Shown: positions 47,193-53,866 of the stretch, one piece after another | Numbering within the stretch: position 1 is the first letter of the stretch | Layout of the letters: every line of letters begins with the position of its first letter | NCBI GenBank assembly: GCA_038230035.1 | Contig: JBBRNX010000001.1 | Location: 186,001 to 250,000, forward strand | Source: Gaiella sp038230035 | GTDB taxonomy: Bacteria > Actinomycetota > Thermoleophilia > Gaiellales > Gaiellaceae | Reading direction: 5' to 3' | DNA length: 64,000 bases | Made by a program: the position numbers and the translations under genes | The notes under the pieces: generated by a model | What the model was told of the DNA's origin: nothing | Databases searched by the model: none | What the model saw: the letters and a program-made list of their open reading frames with translations, nothing else

Positions 47193-48581
47193 CTAACCGC
47201 TCGCCGGCGCGGGCGTAGCGCTTGTCACCGGCCGCGGCCCGTGGGAGCCGAGCTGCCCGTGCGACTCGGTGCCGTAGCCACCCGGAACCGGAATGTAGAA
47301 CTCGGGGTAGCCCCACATGCCGTGCTCCGACACGTCGAGACCTGCGGACTCGATCTCCGGCTCGGTGCGGATGCCAACTGTCACCTTCATCAGCCAGAGG
47401 ACGACGAAGGAGGCTGCGAATGTGAAGGCGCCGACCGCGGCCAGACCAAGCGCCTGCACGCCGAGCTGGTGGAAGCCACCGCCGTAGAACAGGCCGCCGC
47501 TGCCGGTGGCCAGGTTTTTGGCGAGGCTCGGCATCGTGAGGAACCCGAGTGAGAGCGTTCCCCAAAGCCCCGACATGCCATGTGCGGCGACCGCACCGAC
47601 AGGGTCGTCAAGGCCGATCTTCTCCACGAAGAGGACGCCGAAGACGACGATCACACCGGCACCGAAGCCGATCACGATCGCAGCCCACGGGGCGACGAAC
47701 GCACAGGCCGCCGTGATCGCCACGAGCGCGGCGATCGCGCCGTTCAGCATCATCGACAGATCGGGCTTCTTGATCACGATCCACGACGTGACGACCGCTC
47801 CGAGCACGCCTGCTGCCGCCGCGAGGTTCGTGTTCAGTGCGACGTACGAGAAGAAGCCGACACCGCCGAAGCGGACGCTGAGCGTCGACCCGGGGTTGAA
47901 GCCGAACCAGCCGAACCAGAGGATGATCACACCAAGCGTCGTGTACGCCATGTTGTGCCCCGGGATCGCGTTCGGCTTCTTGTCAGGGCCGAACTTCCCG
48001 ATCCTCGGCCCGAGCAGGATCGCTCCCGCGAGCCCTGCCAGAGCCCCCTGGTAGTGGACGACTGTCGAGCCGGCGAAGTCCTGCATGCCTCTCTTAAACA
48101 GCCACCCGTCCGGGCTCCAGATCCAGTGCGAGACGACGGAGTAGATAACCGTGAACACGACGCCGAACACGAAGTAGACCCAGAGCCGAGTCCGCTCGGC
48201 CATCGCTCCCCAGACGATTGCGAGCGACACACCGGCGAACGCCACCTCGAACAGGTATCCCGCGGCTCCGGGGATCTCACTGAACCAGGAGAACGGTGAC
48301 TTGCCGATGGAGAGCAGCTCGTTCACCGACGGTAGGAAGCCCGACCCGCCGACGAAGCTCGAGCCACCGTCGCCGAACGCCAATCCGAAGCCGACGAGGT
48401 AGTAGACGATGGAGGCGATCGCGAAGATCAGGACGTTCTTGGCCGCGATGTGGCCGACGTTCTTCATCCGCGTCAGCCCGGCTTCGAGGAAGGCGAAGCC
48501 CGCCTGCATGAAGATCACGAGCACGCCGGTGATCACGACCCAGATCGTGCTCGTGGCGTACAGCAGCTCTTTGTTTGTCAT
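47193..48581 (-). CDS. amt: Ammonium transporter
   Basis: 462 residues, eleven membrane helices. Amt signatures: FMQAGFAFLEAGLTRMKNV, VVSHWIWSPDGWLF, DFAGSTVVHYQGALAGLAGA, and GFNPGSTLSV; the twin-His pore is in VVHYQGA and VAAHGMSG. Passes ammonium across the membrane. ATG overlaps the glnK stop (ATGA). C-terminal tail ends Pro/Ala-rich. It is convergent with the MFS gene, with stops seven bases apart. Confidence 0.95.
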   Translation of the reverse strand: MTNKELLYATSTIWVVITGVLVIFMQAGFAFLEAGLTRMKNVGHIAAKNVLIFAIASIVYYLVGFGLAFGDGGSSFVGGSGFLPSVNELLSIGKSPFSWFSEIPGAAGYLFEVAFAGVSLAIVWGAMAERTRLWVYFVFGVVFTVIYSVVSHWIWSPDGWLFKRGMQDFAGSTVVHYQGALAGLAGAILLGPRIGKFGPDKKPNAIPGHNMAYTTLGVIILWFGWFGFNPGSTLSVRFGGVGFFSYVALNTNLAAAAGVLGAVVTSWIVIKKPDLSMMLNGAIAALVAITAACAFVAPWAAIVIGFGAGVIVVFGVLFVEKIGLDDPVGAVAAHGMSGLWGTLSLGFLTMPSLAKNLATGSGGLFYGGGFHQLGVQALGLAAVGAFTFAASFVVLWLMKVTVGIRTEPEIESAGLDVSEHGMWGYPEFYIPVPGGYGTESHGQLGSHGPRPVTSATPAPASG

Positions 48582-48928
48582 ACCAGCTCCACCTCCTCGA
48601 TCGGCTTTCCGGTCCTGTTGTGGATGACGTCGGCGACGGGTGATGCCCAGCAGATGCCGTCGCCGTTCTCGTGGCCCGTCCGGGCCGCGTCGACGATGGC
48701 GTGTTGGACGGCGCCTGCGATCTCGTCGCGCACGACGAAGATCAGGTACGCCTTCGGCAGGAAGCGCGACTCGAAGACGCGCCCCCGGTACTCGTGTGTG
48801 ATGCCGCGCTGCCGGCCGTGACCGACCGCCTCGATGACCGTGACGCCGACGTGGCCGGTCTGCTCCTCGACGGCGTCCATGACGGTCTCGACCCGGTCGC
48901 GGACGACCACTGCCTCGATCTTCGTCAT
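48578..48928 (-). CDS. glnK: P-II nitrogen regulatory protein
   Basis: 116 residues from ATG 48928. P-II trimer protein: MTKIEAVVVRDRVETVMDAV, T-loop GHGRQRGITHEYRG with the tyrosine that is modified in many relatives, and a B-loop variant ARTGHENGDGICWASPV. Binds ATP/ADP and 2-oxoglutarate and gates the ammonium channel encoded next. The B-loop lacks the usual GDGKIFV text, a modest divergence. An AGGAG-like site and a terminator-bearing leader precede it. Confidence 0.92.
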   Translation of the reverse strand: MTKIEAVVVRDRVETVMDAVEEQTGHVGVTVIEAVGHGRQRGITHEYRGRVFESRFLPKAYLIFVVRDEIAGAVQHAIVDAARTGHENGDGICWASPVADVIHNRTGKPIEEVELV

Positions 48929-48953
48929 ACCTCTCTCCTCGCTTTGGACCAAC

Positions 48954-49038
48954 AAAAAAGCCCCAGGTCTCCCAATGGAGTCCTGAGGCGACACAGCCCC
49001 GGCGCGGGTCTTCGACGACCCGGCCTACCACAACCGTA
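48954..49038 (-). promoter_or_regulatory. glnK-amt leader: dual hexaloop hairpins and terminator (ANTAR-type candidate)
   Basis: On the minus strand TACGGT (49038-49033) can serve as -10. P1 is GGGTC-gtcgaa-GACCC (49021-49006). P2 is GGGGC-tgtgtc-GCCTC (49000-48985). The terminator is GCCTCAGG/CCTGGGGC (48989-48960) followed by six Us (48959-48954). P2 and the terminator share GCCTC, so they exclude each other. Two hexaloop hairpins with G at loop position 4 before an overlapping terminator is the layout of ANTAR-bound antiterminators; the usual A at position 1 is absent. Confidence 0.7.
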
Positions 49039-49094
49039 GCGTCTCGTTCGGCTCGCTGCAAACGCGAACCGCCCAAATCGTCCCGCGCGTCTGG

Positions 49095-49170
49095 TAGCCT
49101 CCCCCACCTGATGCAGCTCCACGTCTAGGTCACCCGTTGCCGAGGCCTGCCTTGCGGAGCCTCTTCTTTT
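49095..49170 (+). promoter_or_regulatory. ABC-exporter leader: promoter, five-codon uORF and terminator
   Basis: TGG-TAGCCT (49092-49100) is an extended -10. ATG at 49111 opens a five-codon frame, MQLHV, ending TAG at 49128. GAGGC/GCCTC (49142-49163) followed by TTCTTTT (49164-49170) is a terminator. GCTCC inside the uORF (49116-49120) can pair with GGAGC in the terminator arm (49156-49160). The layout suggests translation-linked attenuation, as upstream of some antibiotic-induced exporters. Confidence 0.6.
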
Positions 49171-49205
49171 CACGGTCCTAGTCACGTTTTCGAAGGAGCA
49201 CTCAG

Positions 49206-50033
49206 ATGAAGGAAGGTCAGCCCGCCGTCGAGGTGCGGGAGCTTCGCAAGGAGTTCCGCCGCAAGGACAAGAAAGCCGGCCGGTTCGCGCACCGCCGCGT
49301 GCCGGCACTCGACGGCGTCACGTTCACGATCGCGCGTGGCGAGTGCGTTGCGATCCTCGGCCAGAACGGCTCGGGCAAGTCGACGCTCGTCAGACTCTTG
49401 TCGACGCTCCTGCTCGGAGACGGGGGAACGGCGCACGTCTTCGGCCATGACGTCTTCGCTGAGCCGAAGGCCGTGCAGCGGCTGGTGACGCGTGTCTCGG
49501 TCGAGGCGTCGTTCTTCAAGAAGATGTCGTCGGCCGAGAACCTCGGCTACGCCGCCCGCTTCTACGGGCTGACGGCGAGCGACACCCGCGACAAGATCCC
49601 CGAGATCCTCGCGCGGGTCGGCTTCCCGGCAGAGCGTCGAGGCGAGCCGATGGAGGCGCTGTCGCGTGGGATGCAGCAGAAGGTTGCGCTTGCGCGGGCG
49701 CTCCTCACGTCGCCGGTGCTGCTCCTGCTCGATGAGCCGACCACCGGCCTCGATCCTCGCTCGAAGCTCGAGGTGCAGGCGTTCATCCGCGAGGTGCGGG
49801 AAGTGCACGACGCGACGATCCTGCTCTGCACGCACGATCTGGCGGAGGCCGAGGTGCTGGCGGAAAGAATCGGAATCCTCGACCGTGGCCGCTTGCTCGC
49901 GCTCGAGCCGGCGGACGAGCTCCGCCATCGCTACGGCGCGGAGACGCTCGAGGAGGCGTTTCTCGCGGCGACCGGGCGGACGTTCGAGGACGAGGTCGAC
50001 GACCAAGACGACGACAGGGAGGTGTTCGCATGA
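49206..50033 (+). CDS. ABC transporter ATP-binding protein (DrrA/CcmA type)
   Basis: 275 residues. Walker A GQNGSGKST, signature LSRGMQQKVALARAL, Walker B LLLLDEPTTGLDPRS, and switch His in CTHDLAEAE. Acidic C-terminal tail. Energises the ABC-2 permease encoded next. Drug or lipid export is typical of this pair, but the substrate is unknown. GAAGGAGC ribosome site before ATG 49206. Divergent from glnK, with an attenuator-like leader. Confidence 0.92.
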   Translation: MKEGQPAVEVRELRKEFRRKDKKAGRFAHRRVPALDGVTFTIARGECVAILGQNGSGKSTLVRLLSTLLLGDGGTAHVFGHDVFAEPKAVQRLVTRVSVEASFFKKMSSAENLGYAARFYGLTASDTRDKIPEILARVGFPAERRGEPMEALSRGMQQKVALARALLTSPVLLLLDEPTTGLDPRSKLEVQAFIREVREVHDATILLCTHDLAEAEVLAERIGILDRGRLLALEPADELRHRYGAETLEEAFLAATGRTFEDEVDDQDDDREVFA

Positions 50034-50869
50034 GCGCGATCGAGAAGCCGCGACTGACAGGAGTTCGCCACGAATTGATCGGTCTGGGCGGGATCGTCGA
50101 ACGGAACTTCTATCTCACCCGGCGCTACATCTGGTGGGATCTCGCGTTCTTCGTCTGGACGATCGCGAACACTCTGACGATCGTCTTCATCGCGAAAGGG
50201 ATCAAGGCGTCCGGTGGGACGATCGACGTCAACCGGGCGACGACGACGCTGCTGATCGGCGCAGTCGTGTGGGCGTACCTCGGGATCATCTTCGAGTTCA
50301 TCACCGAAACGGTGGCCTGGGAGCGGTGGGAGGGGACGATCGAGTACACATTCATGGCGCCGCTCTCGCGGGCGATGCACCTCGGCGGCAGCGGGCTGTT
50401 CGCGGTGCTCTACGGGCTTGTCCGCGCGGTGCTCCTGTTCGCGGTCGTCGCGTTGTTCTTCAGCCTCTCGTTTAGCTCGGCGAACTTTGCCGCGGCACTC
50501 TTGCTGCTCCTCGTTGCGTCGATCTCGTTCTTCGGGATCGGGATGATGACCGCCGTCCTGCCGCTCATCTCGCCGGAGAAGGGAGCCCAGCTCGGTTTCG
50601 TGGCGCAGGGGATGCTGCTCGTCGTCTCGGGCGTCTACTACCCGGTGTCGGTGCTGCCGCAGTGGATGCAGTGGATCGCGAAGATCTCGCCCGCGACCTA
50701 CGCGCTACGTGGGATCCGGCGGTCGATCCTCGACGGTGTCGGCATCGCGTGGGCGGACGTGTGGCCGTTGCTCGTGATCGGAGCGGTCTGCATCCCGCTC
50801 GGACACTGGGTGTTCTCGCGTGGCGAGATCTACGCCAAGCGGCACGGCAAGCTGAAGAGGTCGGGATGA
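50030..50869 (+). CDS. ABC-2 type permease
   Basis: 279 residues with six membrane segments and the ABC-2 fold: RRYIWWDLAFFVWTIANT, ETVAWERWEGTIEYTFMAP (coupling region) and the C-terminal YPVSVLPQWMQWIAKISP. Partner of the upstream ATPase; ATG overlaps its stop. The stop overlaps the start of the acetyltransferase gene. Confidence 0.9.
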   Translation: MSAIEKPRLTGVRHELIGLGGIVERNFYLTRRYIWWDLAFFVWTIANTLTIVFIAKGIKASGGTIDVNRATTTLLIGAVVWAYLGIIFEFITETVAWERWEGTIEYTFMAPLSRAMHLGGSGLFAVLYGLVRAVLLFAVVALFFSLSFSSANFAAALLLLLVASISFFGIGMMTAVLPLISPEKGAQLGFVAQGMLLVVSGVYYPVSVLPQWMQWIAKISPATYALRGIRRSILDGVGIAWADVWPLLVIGAVCIPLGHWVFSRGEIYAKRHGKLKRSG

Positions 50870-51715
50870 TCCGCCGCGCGGAGACCGACGCCGACTTCGC
50901 GCTCTGCGCGTCGATCAAGAACGCCGTCCAGCCCGGGGAGCCCGTCACCGCCACCGAGTTGCGCGACGACCCGAGCGGCCGCCTCTTCCTCTCGGGGGAG
51001 GCTGGATACGCCGTCGTGAAGGAGTCGAGCCTCGCGGGGTGTGCGTTCACGATGGTGCGCGTGCTCCCGGGCGCGCGGCGGCGCGGGATCGGCTCGGGGT
51101 TGCTGGCGGTGTGTTCGGACGAGGCGCCGAGCGCTCGGGCTCGAGGCGCTCTATGGCCGGGTCGACGGCGACGACGACGCGTCCCTGGCCTTCGTCCAGC
51201 ATCGCGGCTTCGTCGAGATCGGACGCGAGGTCGAGCAGATCCGTGAGCTCGGCGCCGAGGAGCCGCCCGACCCACCTTCCGGGATCGTGCTGGAGGAGCT
51301 CGCGCCGGAGCGTCTTGCAGGCGTGTACGCCGTCGCCGTCGACGCAACACCGGACATGGCGCTCGATGCCGAGATCGAGGCGGCCCCGTACGAGCGCTGG
51401 CTCGCCGAGATGGAGGGCCGGACGATCCACGTCGCTCTGGAGGGCGAGCAGGTCGTCGGTTTCGCGACGCTCGCGCCGCTCGCCGCGCTACCCGATGTCC
51501 TCGAGCACGAGCTGACCGGCGTTCTCCGGACTCACCGGCGACGCGGGGTTGCCGAGGCGCTCAAGCGTCAGCAGCTCGCGTGGGCAGCCGCTGCCGGCTA
51601 TCAGCGGCTCGTGACCTACACGCAGGAGGGAAACGACGCGATGCGAGCCTTGAACCTCAAGCTCGGCTATCGCGAGCGGCTGGCGTCGATCGCGGTCAAA
51701 GGCCCGCTGCAGTGA
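50866..51715 (+). pseudogene. GNAT acetyltransferase (two GNAT domains), frameshifted
   Basis: N-terminal half from ATG 50866 (MIRRAETDADFALC, acetyl-CoA loop LPGARRRGIGSGLL) is in one frame to about 51127. The rest, to 51715, is in another (ALGLEALYGRVDGDDDA, second acetyl-CoA loop THRRRGVAEALKR). Removing one C from the CC at 51127-51128 restores CSDEARALGLEALYG and a single protein of about 283 residues. Overlaps the permease stop (ATGA), so it was the third gene of the exporter operon. A short hairpin (TGAAGCT/AGCTTCA, 51713-51730) covers the stop codon. Confidence 0.8.
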
Positions 51716-51768
51716 AGCTTGCGAGCTTCAGAAGATCCGGAGCCGGGTGGGCGGCCAGTAGGTCAGTG

Positions 51769-51936
51769 CTATTGGAGGGTCGTCTCCATCGAGGCCGACG
51801 GAATGCGATACGGCTTCGCAACCTCCGCCTCGAACGTCAGGACAAAGCCGATCGCAAGGCCGATCGTCAACAGCCAATCGGCGATCGTCCGCCAGGGCCG
51901 CGGAAGTCGGCTTGTTGTTCGATCCAGCAGTCCCAC
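51769..51936 (-). pseudogene. lepB: Signal peptidase I remnant (N-terminal 55 residues)
   Basis: GTG 51936 opens a 55-codon frame: a basic N-terminus, membrane helix WLLTIGLAIGFVLTFEAEV, then the type I signal peptidase active-site text AKPYRIPSASMETTL with the catalytic Ser, and a stop. The Lys-containing catalytic half is missing; downstream sequence runs straight into the acetyltransferase gene. TACAAT (51950-51945) sits eight bases before GTG, an almost ideal -10, so the fragment may still be transcribed. Confidence 0.75.
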
Positions 51937-52002
51937 TCTCGCGAATTGTACGAACGGGTCAGCGCGTTCCGTGCAGTGTGTGCACTGCTGGGCACAGCCG
52001 CG

Positions 52003-52380
52003 CTACGCAGCGAGGACGGCGACCTGATAGCGGGCGATTGCAGGATCGCGTGTCACGATCGTCAGGCCCTCGAGTTGCGCCTGTGCCACTAGCAGGCGGT
52101 CGAACGGATCGCGGTGATGGAGCGGTAGAGCACCTGCTGCCCATCCGTGCTCGCCGGTGACCGCGAGTTGTGCGAACTGCGACCGCTCGATCGCGTCCGG
52201 GATGTCCGCGTCGACCTGCAGCTTGCCGGTCTTGATCTTGATCGAGATCTCCCAGACTGAGGCCGCGCTCACGATCGCTTCGTGTTCCGGGTCAGCGATC
52301 GCGGCACGCACGTCATCTCGGAGCGGTCTCGTGTCGTCGAGCCACCAGATCAGGACGTTCGTGTCGAGTAGGAGCCTCAC
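52003..52380 (-). CDS. PIN-domain toxin
   Basis: 125 residues. PIN motifs MRLLLDTNVLIWWLDD, SAASVWEISIKIKTGKL, DPFDRLLVAQAQ and VTRD carry the acidic metal ligands. Closest in look to the PIN toxins paired with Phd/YefM-type antitoxins (DUF/COG3744 group). ATG overlaps the antitoxin stop (ATGA). Likely an Mg-dependent ribonuclease. Confidence 0.9.
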   Translation of the reverse strand: MRLLLDTNVLIWWLDDTRPLRDDVRAAIADPEHEAIVSAASVWEISIKIKTGKLQVDADIPDAIERSQFAQLAVTGEHGWAAGALPLHHRDPFDRLLVAQAQLEGLTIVTRDPAIARYQVAVLAA

Positions 52381-52634
52381 TCGTCGTCCTTTTCGAGTGC
52401 CTCGTAGAACGTGTCGGCGATCTCCCGGTTGGTCTCGTCGCTGTCCCAGTCTTCCGCCAACCAGATTCCGCCGCGCAGGAAGCCGCTCTCGCGATGAGGT
52501 TTCGGCGCTGGCTCGGCGGCAATCAGGCGCGCCACCGGCTTGCCGGCGCGGGCGATCACGACCTCCTCGCCGGCCTCGACCCGCTCCAGCAGCCGCGAGA
52601 GGTGTGTCTTCGCCTCGTGGACGTTCACCTGCAT
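52377..52634 (-). CDS. Phd/YefM-type antitoxin
   Basis: 85 residues. N-terminal VNVHEAKTHLSRLLERVEAG and VVIARAGKPVARLIAAE form the Phd fold; the acidic C-terminus (DSDETNREIADTFYEAL) should bind the PIN toxin. ATG 52634 directly follows a 14-bp palindrome. Pair lies between an acetyltransferase relic and a Rieske oxygenase. Confidence 0.9.
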   Translation of the reverse strand: MQVNVHEAKTHLSRLLERVEAGEEVVIARAGKPVARLIAAEPAPKPHRESGFLRGGIWLAEDWDSDETNREIADTFYEALEKDDE

Positions 52635-52650
52635 GACTTAGCTAAGTCTA
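52635..52650 (-). promoter_or_regulatory. Operator palindrome and -10 of the second toxin-antitoxin pair
   Basis: GACTTAGCTAAGTC (52635-52648) is a perfect 14-bp palindrome adjacent to the antitoxin ATG. On the minus strand TAGACT (52650-52645) overlaps it as a -10 hexamer, ten bases from the ATG. The TAG in that hexamer is also the stop codon of the Rieske oxygenase gene. Confidence 0.75.
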
Positions 52651-53682
52651 GTCCGGTACGCTGAGAGCGTCAATCCTAGTTCCCACGAGGCCTTGCTCGC
52701 GCATCGCGCGGCGGTACCCGACGGCCACGGCGTCGAACTTGAGGTGCAGCTCGTCCGCGAGGTCGAAAGGCACGATTTCCGGGCGCTGCGACTCGACGAC
52801 GACCTGGTCCTGGCCGAAGATCACATCCTCGAACTCCTGCAGGACAGACGCGGGCTGGTCGAGGTTGTAATTGCGTCCGATCACCACGTAGCCGATCGAC
52901 TTCTCCTGCCCGACGGGTTGCGAGGCGAAGAGGTAGACCATGCCTTCGTCCGCGCCCCAGCCGACGCGGAGGGCGATCGTGTAGGGGAGGTGCAGCTCGT
53001 AGCGACTGCGGCGCAGCGGCTGTTCGAGCTCCTTGTTGGCAAAGATCGGGAAGTCGTCGCTGTTCGGCGCCTCCGGCCGGACGACCTCGTAGCGGAGGAC
53101 GTGGCCCTCGGTTCGAACTGTGTGCTCCGGCACGACCGGGCGTTCGGGATCGCCGAGCAGCCCGGGGTGCACCCAGGGGAAGTGGCCGAAGTCCGTGAAG
53201 TTCTCGACCTGGCGCGACGAGTCCGCCTGCCAGACGTACGGGCCGCACGGCACGAGCTCCCAGCCGTCCGACTCCAGCTCGGGCAGCGCGGGTAGGTCCC
53301 AGCGCGGTTGGGCAAGCGCGACCCAGACCAGGCCGTAGCGCTCCTGGCTCGTGAACCGCGTGATGCGCGCCTTCGCCGGCACCTTCGTCGGATCCGCAAG
53401 CTGCGGGATCGCGACACACGCACCGCCTTTCTCGTAGCGCCAGGCGTGGTAGGGGCAGACCAGCTCGTCCCCTTCCACACGCCCGAGCGACAGGGCTGTG
53501 CCACGGTGGATGCAGAGATCGGAGTGGACGTTGGCGGCACCCGAGCTGTCGCGCCAGACGACCAGCCGCTCGCCGAGGAGGTCAGCGGCAACCGGCCGAT
53601 CGGAGACGGCCGAGGAGAACGAGACCGGGTGCCAGCACGCTCGAAGAGCAGTCGGGTCGGCGGCTGCGCTCGGCGACGGCAT
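52648..53682 (-). CDS. Rieske non-heme iron oxygenase, catalytic subunit
   Basis: 344 residues from ATG 53682. Rieske 2Fe-2S domain: CIHRGTALSLGRVEGDE, then CPYHAWRY (C-x-H...C-x2-H). Mononuclear iron site: ENFTDFGHFPWVHPG, with Asp and two His. Resembles vanillate/dicamba O-demethylase-type and related ring-hydroxylating oxygenases; the substrate cannot be given and no reductase lies near. TACGCT (53697-53692) sits nine bases before the ATG, supporting this start. The stop lies in the promoter of the downstream antitoxin. Confidence 0.9.
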   Translation of the reverse strand: MPSPSAAADPTALRACWHPVSFSSAVSDRPVAADLLGERLVVWRDSSGAANVHSDLCIHRGTALSLGRVEGDELVCPYHAWRYEKGGACVAIPQLADPTKVPAKARITRFTSQERYGLVWVALAQPRWDLPALPELESDGWELVPCGPYVWQADSSRQVENFTDFGHFPWVHPGLLGDPERPVVPEHTVRTEGHVLRYEVVRPEAPNSDDFPIFANKELEQPLRRSRYELHLPYTIALRVGWGADEGMVYLFASQPVGQEKSIGYVVIGRNYNLDQPASVLQEFEDVIFGQDQVVVESQRPEIVPFDLADELHLKFDAVAVGYRRAMREQGLVGTRIDALSVPD

Positions 53683-53739
53683 CGTCGGCCCAGCGTAACC
53701 GCTGCGAAGAGAGACGTCCGGTCTCGTCACACGTCCGTG

Positions 53740-53772
53740 CGCGTGCCTGGCATGTGCCTGTCACGTGACGGG
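53740..53772. repeat. Dispersed GTGCCTG repeat, copy 1
   Basis: Two GTGCCTG motifs ten bases apart, followed by TCACGTGACGGG. A related stretch (about 80% over 30 bases) occurs inverted at 62539-62573. Both are upstream of a regulatory or nitrogen gene. The ends do not look like a transposon. Confidence 0.5.
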
Positions 53773-53781
53773 CGAGGGTGG

Positions 53782-53851
53782 TATCGTCCTCGCGTCAGTT
53801 CGGAGGCGACGTTGCCTCAGGCGCTCCGTACGCCTGGGGCTTTTGCGTTTT
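53782..53851 (+). promoter_or_regulatory. glnA leader attenuator
   Basis: TGG-TATCGT (53779-53787) is an extended -10. The terminator is GCCTCAGG (53814-53821... stem) pairing with CCTGGGGC (53833-53840), followed by TTTTGCGTTTT (53841-53851). An alternative stem GAGGC-gacgtt-GCCTC (53803-53818) uses the same GCCTC with a six-base loop, so it would act as antiterminator. The terminator arms are identical to those in the glnK-amt leader at 48960-48989. The AGGAGG of glnA follows directly. Confidence 0.7.
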
Positions 53852-53866
53852 CAAGGAGGAGAACAG

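Noticed and set aside
51719..52092. Plus-strand frames of 100-170 codons between the acetyltransferase and the PIN toxin
   Set aside because: They are antisense to the signal-peptidase relic and the toxin gene and have no recognisable motif.
53782..53866. Glutamine riboswitch (glnA RNA or downstream-peptide motif) before glnA
   Set aside because: The conserved core of the known glutamine aptamers is not present; only a terminator and an alternative stem are seen.
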